18,706 nt of DNA, taken from assembly GCA_900766785.1 (NCBI GenBank), contig CAAFWT010000223.1, forward strand, positions 1 to 18,706. The letters run 5' to 3'. This document shows positions 8,085 through 15,431 of this stretch, piece after piece. The DNA is from an uncultured Paraprevotella sp. GTDB lineage: Bacteria > Bacteroidota > Bacteroidia > Bacteroidales > Bacteroidaceae. Under the pieces are notes generated by a model. That model did no database searches. It was not told where the DNA came from and saw only the letters and a program-made list of their open reading frames with translations. Position 1 is the first letter of the stretch, and each line of letters opens with the position of its first letter. A program made the position numbers and the translations under genes.

Positions 8085-8114
8085 CGAGGCAAGGGTCTAT
8101 GGTCCCTTGCCTCG
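8085..8114 (+). terminator. Terminator hairpin after the glycosidase gene
   Basis: CGAGGCAAGGG at 8085-8095 is the exact reverse complement of CCCTTGCCTCG at 8104-8114, giving an 11-bp perfect stem with an 8-base loop. The T tract after it is poor. It lies 74 bases past the glycosidase stop codon and before the next promoter, so it probably ends or stabilises the uraA-glycosidase transcript. Confidence 0.65.
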
Positions 8115-8222
8115 GCTGTTGTAGGGGGGATTGGCACCTGGCCAAAGGAAGGTGCACAGGCAAAGTTACAAAAACTCTTTTGCAGTTTGGTACAAACTCA
8201 CTCCGTGTTTGCCTTAAAGAGC

Positions 8223-8252
8223 TTGGCTGTTTGCCCTAAAGTGTTATCTTTG
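8223..8252 (+). promoter_or_regulatory. Promoter for the DUF6249-sigma operon
   Basis: TTGG at 8223-8226 and TATCTTTG at 8245-8252 are 18 bases apart and match the Bacteroidetes -33/-7 pattern. The ATG of the first gene is at 8375, leaving a leader of about 115 bases. Confidence 0.6.
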
Positions 8253-8374
8253 TGCGTGATATCCTTTTTACGGATAAAAAAGAGAGCCCTGGCTGTCACC
8301 TTTTTCCTTTCGGTGTTGTTATATATACGAACTGGTTCAGGAAAATGAATGTTTAAATTTTAAATTTAATAATT

Positions 8375-8803
8375 ATGGAGGATATATTAGTGCCGTTAGG
8401 CATTTGTGTGGTGCTGCCTGTCAGCATCGTGTGGTTAATTATCAGTAATAGGAAGTTTGCCGCGGAGAAGCGTGCTCAGATATTGCTGGCAGCCATAGAG
8501 AAGAATCCCGAAATGGATATGGAAGTGTTTGCTCAGGCTCTTGTGCCCAAGCAGAAACCCTTGAGAGAGAGATTGGTCTCTCGCATTTTTACCTGCACCC
8601 TGATTGGTACGGCTCTGAGTCTGCTGGGAGGATTGGGTATGGTGGCCTCGATAGCAGCATTGCTCTACAGCATCAATCTGGATAATATCAGGGATGGTTT
8701 CTTCGTTATGGCGATGGCCTTTTTGCCAGTGTTTGCTCTGGGCATGGGCTTGCTACGGGCAGCCCGCCAGGCAAAGAAGGATTTGGCTCATCTGGAGGAC
8801 TGA
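8375..8803 (+). CDS. Small membrane protein, DUF6249-like
   Basis: A 142-residue protein with hydrophobic helices at about 5-23, 72-98 and 108-128, and a charged segment between the first and second (RKFAAEKRAQILLAAIEKNPEMDMEVF). This plan, and the position directly upstream of an ECF sigma gene, fits the DUF6249 proteins common in Bacteroidetes sigma operons. The function is unknown; a role in sensing or in controlling the sigma factor is inferred from context only. A GAGG-like purine stretch inside its 3' end, about 15 bases upstream, may serve the next start codon. The gene is 7 bases from the sigma gene and clearly shares its operon. Confidence 0.75.
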   Translation: MEDILVPLGICVVLPVSIVWLIISNRKFAAEKRAQILLAAIEKNPEMDMEVFAQALVPKQKPLRERLVSRIFTCTLIGTALSLLGGLGMVASIAALLYSINLDNIRDGFFVMAMAFLPVFALGMGLLRAARQAKKDLAHLED

Positions 8804-8810
8804 GTGGAAG

Positions 8811-9293
8811 ATGACACGAGAGCATTTTGTGCAATTGGTTCGGTGCGAGCAGGAAGCATTGCGTCGCTTCCTGCTGGCCCTCTGCCTGGGCAACAGGGAG
8901 GAAGCCGATGATATTGCGCAGGAAACGCTCATCAAGGCTTATATCTCGCTGGCCGATTATGATGAGCGTGGCAAGGCTTCGCTATGGCTGAGGCGCATAG
9001 CATACACCACCTTCCTCAATGCTGTCAAGGCACGTGGCCGCCGACCCGTAGTCTGCCTGGATGCTGTGACTTCGCTTTCGGGAACATCCTCTGCCGATGA
9101 GGCTTTCCGCTATCAGGAACTGCATGCAGCCCTGGGTGCTCTGGCAGATGCAGAGCGAACCAGTATAGTGATGCACTACATAGAGGGGTACAAGGTGAGC
9201 GAGGTGGCTCAGGTGACAGGACAGAGCGAAGACGCTGTCAAGAAACAGCTACAAAGAGGAAGGGAAGAACTGAAAAGGAGGATAGGACGATGA
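8811..9293 (+). CDS. ECF-type RNA polymerase sigma factor
   Basis: A 160-residue sigma factor. Region 2 is at about residues 5-75, with GNREEADDIAQETLIKAYISL and WLRRIAYTTFLNAVKARGRR. Region 4 is at about 103-157, with LADAERTSIVMHYIEGYKV and the helix-turn-helix EVAQVTGQSEDAVKKQLQRG. The frame stays open upstream to 8694 inside the previous gene, but the ATG at 8811 gives a normal family N-terminus and is preceded by a purine-rich GTGGAAG that can serve as ribosome-binding site. The stop codon overlaps the next gene's start in an ATGA arrangement, so translation is coupled. It is unlike the other sigma factor in this window in sequence and in its neighbours, so the two probably belong to different circuits. 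Confidence 0.92.
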   Translation: MTREHFVQLVRCEQEALRRFLLALCLGNREEADDIAQETLIKAYISLADYDERGKASLWLRRIAYTTFLNAVKARGRRPVVCLDAVTSLSGTSSADEAFRYQELHAALGALADAERTSIVMHYIEGYKVSEVAQVTGQSEDAVKKQLQRGREELKRRIGR

Positions 9294-9703
9294 TAGACGA
9301 CAAGGAACTGGACAAATTGCTGTCTGCTTACAATCCCCACATACAGGGAGGAGAGGACTTCATGCAGATACTCAGCCAGAAGATGGCTGCCGTGGATATG
9401 GTGATGCAATACAAGGAGCGAGAGGAGAAGGCCTACAGAAGGAGATCCATCATGTGCTTTGCTGCAGGTGTGGGGGTAGGAATACTGCTGGTGCTGGCAT
9501 CCATGTTTCTGCCTTCGCCCATTGGGATGCTCCACTTCAGCACTCACTTTTATCTGCTGCAGTGCCTCCTGGGCAATATACATTATCTGGCTCTGATCCT
9601 ATGCCTGGGTCTCACACTCTATGGGGTGATGGGCCTGCTGGGAGCTCGGAATCTGAAACGAGAAATACGTGAGGCGTATGTCTTGCAGGAGAAAAGCGCG
9701 TGA
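9290..9703 (+). CDS. Two-helix membrane protein, putative anti-sigma factor
   Basis: A 137-residue protein whose start overlaps the sigma gene stop (ATGA). Residues 1-50 are charged and cytoplasmic (MIDDKELDKLLSAYNPH is a typical opening for small anti-sigma-like proteins). Two hydrophobic segments follow at about 54-75 and 90-117, and the tail is short and charged. No zinc-binding HxxxCxxC of the ZAS class is present. The coupling to a sigma gene and the topology support a membrane-tethered anti-sigma role, but I do not recognise a named family. Confidence 0.65.
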   Translation: MIDDKELDKLLSAYNPHIQGGEDFMQILSQKMAAVDMVMQYKEREEKAYRRRSIMCFAAGVGVGILLVLASMFLPSPIGMLHFSTHFYLLQCLLGNIHYLALILCLGLTLYGVMGLLGARNLKREIREAYVLQEKSA

Positions 9704-9752
9704 GCGTGAATGTTACTACTGTGTAGTTTTTTGAAAAGTGATTTTACGTTGT

Positions 9753-9797
9753 ACAAGGGGGATTGGGTCTCTGTGGGCTCAATCCCTTGTTTTTTTT
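9753..9797 (+). terminator. Intrinsic terminator of the DUF6249-sigma operon
   Basis: ACAAGGGGGATTG at 9753-9765 pairs with CAATCCCTTGT at 9780-9790 (one bulged G), and eight T residues run from 9790 to 9797. This is a textbook rho-independent terminator 50 bases past the last gene of the operon. A CT dinucleotide run follows directly. Confidence 0.9.
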
Positions 9798-9933
9798 CTC
9801 TCTCTCTCTCTGACTCTTTCTCGCATTTTGGTCATAAACCGGTTCGGCAGAAATTTCCTGGGGGCTATAGTGACCCGTATGGAGTGAGTCTTTCCTCCCC
9901 TGTCTCTTATCCAGAATAGGACTGACGATTAGG

Positions 9934-9954
9934 TGCCAGTTTTGCCCATCTCAG
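9934..9954. repeat. 21-bp dispersed repeat, copy 2
   Basis: An exact copy of the sequence at 37-57, in the same orientation. It joins the 67-bp palindromic element that follows with a one-base overlap, so here the two repeats form one composite unit of about 87 bases. Copy 1 lacks the palindromic part. Confidence 0.65.
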
Positions 9955-10020
9955 ACGCACGTACTTGCAACCGTCCCCGCAAGTACTTGCATCCGTACTT
10001 GCACGTACTTGCGGGAAAAG
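9954..10020 (-). repeat. 67-bp palindromic intergenic element, GTAC version
   Basis: On the minus strand the element runs from CTTTTCCCGC to GTGCGTC. It carries three 12-mers of the form GCA(A/C)GTACTTGC at 9957-9968, 9979-9990 and 10001-10012, spaced exactly 22 bases apart. The middle one is a perfect palindrome. A second element of the same length and layout lies in the opposite orientation at 13823-13889, where the 12-mer core is ACGT instead of GTAC. It sits between the preceding operon's terminator and the CotH promoter. Confidence 0.85.
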
Positions 10021-10085
10021 ACGCCTTCATTTAGGAATCCCTTCCCCTTGTTTTCCCCTCTGAGCCCACAAACCTCCCTGGGAAG

Positions 10086-10116
10086 TTTGACGATAAGGAA
10101 AGAATCACTAATTTTG
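10086..10116 (+). promoter_or_regulatory. Promoter for the CotH-family gene
   Basis: TTTG at 10086-10089 and TAATTTTG at 10109-10116 are 19 bases apart, a near-ideal Bacteroidetes -33/-7 pair. Transcription would start about 20 bases before the ATG at 10142. Confidence 0.75.
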
Positions 10117-10141
10117 TAAGTACAGAAACTAAAAAAACCAG

Positions 10142-13100
10142 ATGAATCCTTACAGAATACTGGGCATCATCCTGCTTGCCTTGATGCCCCTCTCGCAGGC
10201 TCTCTCACAGGATGCCCTGCTCACAGGCTCTATCATCGGAACGGAACAGAGCGTGGACTACTCCACGGGAGCAGCCTCCACCACCGTCAATACCTGCGCA
10301 TGTGCTTTCGATGGCAATCTGGATACCTATTTTGCCAGCTATGAGAGGAGACTCACATGGGCAGGCCTCGACCTGGGCACTCCGCATGTCATCACACGCA
10401 TAGGATGGGCTCCGCGCAAGGATGCTTTAGGGCCCCAGCGTACCCTCCTCGGTGTGTTTGAGGGAGCCAACAGGCCCGACTTCCTGGATGCGCTGCCGCT
10501 CTATGTGATAGACAATGCCCAACCATCGGGCCAGATGGCTTACAAGGATGTGGACGTCAGCCTCGGCTTCAGGTATGTGAGATATGTGGGTCCCGCTGAT
10601 GCCCGATGCAACATAGCCGAACTGGCTTTCTACGGACATGAGGGGGAGGGAGATGAGAGTCGCCTATATCAGGTCACTAACTTGCCCACCGTCTCCTTCC
10701 ATACCGTGGATGCCGTGGACCCCTATGACAAGGAACATGAACTGATATCGCAGTTCGCCTTCGTCTATGACGGAGGAAGCAAGGTGCAGAGGCATACGGG
10801 TAAGTCCCGACTAAGAGGGAATGCTTCCATGTCTCACCCTAAGAAGCCCTATCGCATCAAGTTCGATGCCTCGAGCCGCATCTTCAAGGATTCTCCACTG
10901 TGCTCACCTGCCAAAGCCAAGAAATGGACACTCATCAACAACTATTCCGACAAGACCCTCATGCGCAATCTGGTGGCCTTCGAGATGGGACGGCGCATGG
11001 GATTCGACTATGTGCCCTGGAGCCAGCCCGTGGATGTCGTCCTCAATGGAGAATATCGGGGATGCTATCAGTTGACCGATCAGATAACAGTGGATCCTAA
11101 CCGTGTGGACATCACAGAGATGACCCCTGCCGACAACGAGGGTGAAGCGCTCACAGGAGGATATCTGGTGGAACTGGACGGATATGCCCAGGGAGAGACC
11201 TCGTGGTTCACCAGCATCTGCGGTAATCCCATAACCATAAAGAGTCCCGACGATACCGACATCACACCACAGCAATATGCCTATATCCAGAATGCCTTCA
11301 ATCAGATGGAGGCCAGCATCATGATGGGGGGCATAGGGGATGAAAGTGAGAACTTCCGCACCTATCTGGACGAGGAGACCCTCATCAAGTATTTCCTGAC
11401 AGAGGAACTCGTAGGCAATCCCGATGCCTTCTGGAGCTGCTATATGACCAAGGATCGGGGGAGCGACATCTTCCGAGTGGGCCCCATATGGGACTTTGAT
11501 ATCGCCTTCGACAATGACTATCGATATTTCCCTGTCAATAATCAGGGAGACTTCCTCTCTCTGACAAAGGGAGGAGCTGGCAACTCACGCTCTCTGCTCA
11601 GTCTGATATTCCAGGACGAGGCCTTCTGCGACTCTCTGGCAGCGAAATGGAACAGGGTGAGGGAGGCTGGTGTCATCACTCCTGAGAACGTTACCCAGTA
11701 CATCGACTCGCTGGCCACTCACCTGCAGCAGTCACAGACTCTCAACTTCATGCGCTGGCCCATCCTCTCCACCATGGTACAGGTCAACCCAAGGGCTGCC
11801 GGTTCGTATGAGGGGGAGGTGCAATGGCTCAGAGAGTTTATGCAGAGCCGTATACCCTGGATAGACAACAGAGTGAACAGCGACAGCGGACAGGGAGAAG
11901 ACCTGCACTTTGAGATAGGCACTCCAGAGCAGTTGATGGACTTTGCCCATCAGGTGAACAATGGATTGGTGAAGGCTAATGCCACACTCATTGCCGATAT
12001 CGACTTCACATCCTTCCCCTCGCTCATGATAGGCACCTCTGCCAATGGATATGCCGGGGACTTCGATGGGGCAGGACATCGCATCACCGTAGATATCACC
12101 CGAGACGCCGACAATGCTGCACTCTTCCGCACACTCAGCGGTTGCGTGCATGACCTTACGGTGGACGGAACCATACGCACCTCCTCTAAGTATGCGGCAG
12201 GAATAGCCTCGGAACTCAATGGAGGCAAGATACTCCGATGCCAGAGCCTGGTCACCATAGAGAGTACCATCAGTGGGGACGGTACCCATGGAGGCATCGC
12301 AGGTGTGGCTCAGAACAACGGTCTGATAGAGGACTGCCTGGTGAATGTGTCCATGCAGGGTGCTTCCACCACCTGCTGTGGAGGTGTGGTGGGATGGGCC
12401 ACCAGTTCCACCACCATCAGAAACTGTCTGGTGACGGGAGACTTCTCGGTCTCCACCTCGGGAAGTGACCTGCTGTCACGCAACAGCGGCAATGTGGCCT
12501 CTGTAAATAATTATGTGTACCTCGCCTGGGATGCCCCAAACAACTGTGCCAATGTGCAGATAGTGGATGAGCATAAGGTGGTATACGGTGCCGCCTGCTT
12601 CATGCTCAACCAGACAGAGACCACACATCCTCGCTGGTTCCAGACCCTGGGCATGGACGCCACTCCTGTGCCAGACAGCACGCATGCCACCATCTATTCC
12701 ACCTCACATCTGCACTGCGACGGAACACCCTATACCATGCTGCTGGGATACACCAACAGCAAGGACCGAAGCAATCGAGATGAGCATACCCTGGAGGATG
12801 GCTTCTGCGTGGTGTGCGGAGCCATGGATGTGGACAATGCTCCACGTGATGAGCGAGGCTATTTCAAACTCTCTTCTCCCAATCATCTGCTCTGGCTTGC
12901 CCAGCAGGTGGAGAGTGGCGTGACGGATGTGTGTGGAGTCCTGACCCAAGATATAGATATGAGTGCCTATGCCGACTTCATGATAGGTCGCTCATATCCC
13001 TACAGCGGAGTACTGGACGGAGCAGGATATGGTATCACTCTGGCACAGAAGGTCAGTTCCGACAATGCAGGACTGATAGGCATCCTGTCGGGCACCCTGC

Positions 13101-13819
13101 AGGACATGACGGTCAGGGGCTCGCTCACCACCAATAGCAAATATGCAGGTATGGTGAGCAACCTCCGAGGGGGCAAGGTGCTCCGATGCCAGAGTTACCT
13201 GGACATCCATGCCACCATCAATGGCGATGGCACACATGGCGGCCTCGTAGGACTGGTCAACGAATCAACCTTACCCTCGCAGGTGCGTGACTGCCTCTTC
13301 GCCGGCTCTATCCAGGGCGAGAAGGTCAACTGCTGTGGAGGACTGGTGGGATGGGGTTCCTCCATGTATCTGCTCTCCAACTGTGTGATGCTGGGTGATA
13401 TCAGCATAGATACCAACGGAGGCAACATGCTCAGCCGTAATCCTGGAACGGCCCTCATCAGCAACTGCTACTATTCATCTGACTGGCAGGCAGAGGTTCC
13501 TGCCAATGCTGTTTCGGTAACCGAACAGGAACAGGCCGACGGATCACTCTGCTATCGCTTGAACAAGGGTGTCACAGACGGCACTCAGGCGTGGTATCAG
13601 ACCCTTCTCCTCAATCCCTATCCTCTGCCCGACAGAAGCCTTGGCACAGTTTATTGCCTGGAGGATACCTACACCAACACGCTCCCCGATGCCATCCATG
13701 CACCACAGGACCATCAGAAGGCATCGTCGGGAGAAGCCATCTATGACCTCTCTGGCCGCAGAGTATCCCGTCCTACCCGAGGCATCTATCTGCAGGGCGG
13801 ACGCCTGGTGGTAAAATGA
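10142..13819 (+). CDS. Secreted CotH-family protein with duplicated repeats and T9SS-like tail
   Basis: A 1225-residue exported protein. Residues 1-22 are a signal peptide. An F5/8 type C-like module lies at about 40-165 (DGNLDTYFASYERRLTWAGLDLG). The CotH domain, a protein-kinase-like fold named from the Bacillus spore-coat kinase, covers about 183-580, with SRLRGNAS (222-229), KKPYRIKF (234-241), KKWTLINNYSDKTLMRN (260-276) and GPIWDFD (447-453). Two homologous blocks follow at about 590-855 and 905-1172. Each contains SKYA, GGK(I/V)LRCQS, GDGTHGG and CCGG(V/L)VGW motifs reminiscent of GLUG-type beta-helix repeats. They are joined by a Cys/His linker (HLHCDGT, then FCVVCG). The last 28 residues (YDLSGRRV...GIYLQGGRLVVK) look like a type IX secretion sorting domain, so the product is likely exported to the cell surface or medium. 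It has its own promoter. The substrate of any kinase activity is unknown, and an adhesin or glycan-binding role is also possible. Confidence 0.88.
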   Translation: MNPYRILGIILLALMPLSQALSQDALLTGSIIGTEQSVDYSTGAASTTVNTCACAFDGNLDTYFASYERRLTWAGLDLGTPHVITRIGWAPRKDALGPQRTLLGVFEGANRPDFLDALPLYVIDNAQPSGQMAYKDVDVSLGFRYVRYVGPADARCNIAELAFYGHEGEGDESRLYQVTNLPTVSFHTVDAVDPYDKEHELISQFAFVYDGGSKVQRHTGKSRLRGNASMSHPKKPYRIKFDASSRIFKDSPLCSPAKAKKWTLINNYSDKTLMRNLVAFEMGRRMGFDYVPWSQPVDVVLNGEYRGCYQLTDQITVDPNRVDITEMTPADNEGEALTGGYLVELDGYAQGETSWFTSICGNPITIKSPDDTDITPQQYAYIQNAFNQMEASIMMGGIGDESENFRTYLDEETLIKYFLTEELVGNPDAFWSCYMTKDRGSDIFRVGPIWDFDIAFDNDYRYFPVNNQGDFLSLTKGGAGNSRSLLSLIFQDEAFCDSLAAKWNRVREAGVITPENVTQYIDSLATHLQQSQTLNFMRWPILSTMVQVNPRAAGSYEGEVQWLREFMQSRIPWIDNRVNSDSGQGEDLHFEIGTPEQLMDFAHQVNNGLVKANATLIADIDFTSFPSLMIGTSANGYAGDFDGAGHRITVDITRDADNAALFRTLSGCVHDLTVDGTIRTSSKYAAGIASELNGGKILRCQSLVTIESTISGDGTHGGIAGVAQNNGLIEDCLVNVSMQGASTTCCGGVVGWATSSTTIRNCLVTGDFSVSTSGSDLLSRNSGNVASVNNYVYLAWDAPNNCANVQIVDEHKVVYGAACFMLNQTETTHPRWFQTLGMDATPVPDSTHATIYSTSHLHCDGTPYTMLLGYTNSKDRSNRDEHTLEDGFCVVCGAMDVDNAPRDERGYFKLSSPNHLLWLAQQVESGVTDVCGVLTQDIDMSAYADFMIGRSYPYSGVLDGAGYGITLAQKVSSDNAGLIGILSGTLQDMTVRGSLTTNSKYAGMVSNLRGGKVLRCQSYLDIHATINGDGTHGGLVGLVNESTLPSQVRDCLFAGSIQGEKVNCCGGLVGWGSSMYLLSNCVMLGDISIDTNGGNMLSRNPGTALISNCYYSSDWQAEVPANAVSVTEQEQADGSLCYRLNKGVTDGTQAWYQTLLLNPYPLPDRSLGTVYCLEDTYTNTLPDAIHAPQDHQKASSGEAIYDLSGRRVSRPTRGIYLQGGRLVVK

Positions 13820-13822
13820 CAC

Positions 13823-13889
13823 CTTTTCCCGCAAACGTTTGCAACCGCGGTTGCAAACGTTTGCAACTGGCCTTGCAAACGTTTGCGTC
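13823..13889 (+). repeat. 67-bp palindromic intergenic element, ACGT version
   Basis: The element runs from CTTTTCCCGC to TTGCGTC. Three perfect palindromic 12-mers GCAAACGTTTGC lie at 13831-13842, 13853-13864 and 13875-13886, exactly 22 bases apart. The first two, with the AACCGCGGTT spacer, make a 34-bp perfect palindrome (13831-13864) that could extrude as a cruciform or fold as an RNA hairpin. End sequences and total length match the element at 9954-10020 in inverted orientation. The 12-mer resembles LacI-family operators, notably the E. coli PurR box, but no such regulator is encoded in this window. Confidence 0.88.
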
Positions 13890-14069
13890 AGCAAGTGCAA
13901 ACGATAGCCTTGAAATCCGCCAAATGGCAATATTGTTAAATTCGTTATTGCAGAGTTCCTTGCGGTAGAAGTTAACATAGATATTTGATTGCAAAATGCG
14001 CCAATAATATTGTATTTGTGCAAAAAAAGCTTAATTTACCACCGTTCAAAACCATTTTCTTGATTATTC

Positions 14070-14100
14070 TTTGGTGAAGACACTATATTTATTATATTTG
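14070..14100 (+). promoter_or_regulatory. Promoter for the defence-like cassette
   Basis: TTTG at 14070-14073 and TATATTTG at 14093-14100 are 19 bases apart, a near-ideal Bacteroidetes promoter. Transcription would start close to 14107, about 17 bases before the XRE start codon. No other clear promoter is seen in front of the later cassette genes, so it may drive all five. Confidence 0.75.
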
Positions 14101-14123
14101 TACTCGGTTTTAATTAAATAAAG

Positions 14124-14330
14124 ATGAGCGAAAGACCTCTTAATAGAATTAAAGTAGTTCTTGTTGAGAACCAAAAGACTAGTAAATGGTTGGCAGGGCA
14201 GTTGGGCGTTTCTGCCGTTACCGTGAGTAAGTGGTGTACCAACATGCATCAACCATCACTGCCACAATTAACAGAGATTGCAGAAGTATTAGATGTTGAT
14301 GTCAGGACACTGATCTGCACAAACAAGTAG
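14124..14330 (+). CDS. Small XRE-type helix-turn-helix regulator
   Basis: A 68-residue Cro/C1-type DNA-binding protein consisting of little more than the helix-turn-helix domain. WLAGQLGVSAVTVSKWCTNMHQPSLPQLTEIAEVLDVDVRTLI spans the five-helix fold, with recognition helix around AVTVSKWCTN. Such minimal XRE proteins often stand first in Bacteroidetes restriction or defence operons and can act as autorepressors or controller proteins delaying toxic gene expression. It has its own promoter and is 24 bases ahead of the ATPase gene. The operator is not identifiable by eye. The function in this cassette is inferred. Confidence 0.85.
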   Translation: MSERPLNRIKVVLVENQKTSKWLAGQLGVSAVTVSKWCTNMHQPSLPQLTEIAEVLDVDVRTLICTNK

Positions 14331-14354
14331 TCAAATCAAAAGAACCATAATATT

Positions 14355-15431
14355 ATGGATGGATTCAAAAATATTGAAATAAAGAACTTTAGAGGTATTG
14401 ACCATCTGAAGATAGATGACTTTTCCCGTGTTAATATACTCTTGGGACAGAATAGCTCAGGAAAAAGTTCTGTCCTTGAATGCCTTTTGCTGATGATGGG
14501 GATGTCCAACCCAGACCTGCCTCAGACTATCAATTCTGTCAGGTCTCGAAATTATAGCAGTTTTGCAGACTTGGGCTATATGTTCCATAATTATAACTTA
14601 AATGTAAAGCCGGAGACATCTTCCGTATTATTTGACGACACCAAGCGCCACTTGTCTTTAGAGTTGACCTATGTCTTTGATGAGAAGTCACAGCCGGATT
14701 TGCAAAACGCGCAGATACCTACCTCAGAAACAAAAACTTTCCTGAATACATTGAAGATGCTTTTCGATGTTGAATCCGGACAACAAAAGAGTACTCACGA
14801 GTGTAGCTTGACAATCAATCAGCAAGGGTTGATATCTAACAAAAAACTGGCAGAGGGGTATTTGGAAAAAAATAGTGTCGCTTTTTTATCGTCAGACTTG
14901 GCTGCAGGTAATCCCGCTAATGACTTGGTTGAATTGGCAAAGCGCAGGTTAAAAGATACCGTAATAGAGCAATTGAGGCATTTCGATAGCCGTATCACCA
15001 CATTGGAGATTTTGAATAATGTCGCTTACGTAGGCTTGGAAGGCATCAATCAGTTGTTGGCGGTTAACATGCAAGGTGATGGTCTTCGCCGTTATCTGAA
15101 TATTGTGGCTGCGTCTGCCAATCCCATAAACAATATACTTCTGATAGACGAGATTGAAAATGGCTTACACTATTCTGCTTACAAGAAACTGTGGGAAGCC
15201 ATCTTTGCGCTGGCAACCACAACAAACAAGCAGGTGTTTGTTACCACTCATAGCAAAGAAACGCTAAGCCATTTGAATGAAATGCTGGAAGAACATCCGG
15301 AGTATCAACAAGAGATGCGGTTATATACACTCGCTAATACTCCAATAAAAGGACATCAAGCCTATAAATACACTTTTGATGGCCTAAGCGGAGCATGCGA
15401 AAACGATGTTGAACTTAGAGGGCTGGCTTAA
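14355..15431 (+). CDS. AAA/ABC-type ATPase of the OLD-like superfamily
   Basis: A 358-residue cytoplasmic ATPase. The N-terminus FKNIEIKNFRGIDHLKIDDFSRVNILLG leads into Walker A GQNSSGKS (31-38). A signature-like GDGLRRYL is at 241-248, Walker B ILLIDEIE at 261-268 and a H-loop-like TTHS at 297-300. This is the layout of the AAA_15/AAA_21 group, which includes the ATPase half of OLD nucleases, GajA, AbiLi and AriA of PARIS. The TOPRIM half missing from this chain is supplied by the next gene, whose ATG overlaps this stop codon by one base (TAATG), so the two proteins are made together. A role as the sensor/motor of an anti-phage or DNA-processing complex is inferred. Confidence 0.87.
   Translation: MDGFKNIEIKNFRGIDHLKIDDFSRVNILLGQNSSGKSSVLECLLLMMGMSNPDLPQTINSVRSRNYSSFADLGYMFHNYNLNVKPETSSVLFDDTKRHLSLELTYVFDEKSQPDLQNAQIPTSETKTFLNTLKMLFDVESGQQKSTHECSLTINQQGLISNKKLAEGYLEKNSVAFLSSDLAAGNPANDLVELAKRRLKDTVIEQLRHFDSRITTLEILNNVAYVGLEGINQLLAVNMQGDGLRRYLNIVAASANPINNILLIDEIENGLHYSAYKKLWEAIFALATTTNKQVFVTTHSKETLSHLNEMLEEHPEYQQEMRLYTLANTPIKGHQAYKYTFDGLSGACENDVELRGLA

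Larger units (their letters stand above)
8011..8374. other. Intergenic region between glycosidase and second sigma operon
   Basis: This 364-base stretch contains a terminator hairpin (8085-8114), the promoter for the following operon (8223-8252) and a leader of about 115 bases. Small open frames within it have no recognisable product. I see no RNA gene that I can name. Confidence 0.5.
9704..10141. other. Intergenic region with terminator and repeats before the CotH gene
   Basis: A 438-base non-coding stretch containing, in order, a strong intrinsic terminator (9753-9797), a CT-rich simple-sequence tract (9798-9815), the second copy of the 21-bp repeat (9934-9954), a 67-bp palindromic element (9954-10020) and the promoter for the CotH gene (10086-10116). 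I see no credible gene. Confidence 0.6.
13820..14123. other. Intergenic boundary between the CotH gene and the A+T-rich cassette
   Basis: These 304 bases open with the 67-bp palindromic element three bases after the CotH stop codon, then change to clearly A+T-rich sequence that ends in the promoter for the XRE gene (14070-14100). No terminator with a T tract follows the CotH gene, so the palindromes may take that role. I see no gene. Confidence 0.55.

Noticed and set aside
8161..8168. CAAAGTTA, which reads as a TAnnTTTG-type -7 box on the minus strand
   Set aside because: No gene on the minus strand follows and no -33 element was confirmed. A single 8-base match is expected by chance in A+T-rich gaps.
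9798..9815. CT dinucleotide run as a possible phase-variation tract
   Set aside because: It lies just after a terminator and far from any start codon or promoter, so slippage there would have no evident effect.
9954..10020. CRISPR-like array from the 22-bp spaced repeats
   Set aside because: The spacers are only 10 bases and partly symmetric themselves, the repeats are 12-base palindromes, and no cas genes are near. It is not a CRISPR array.
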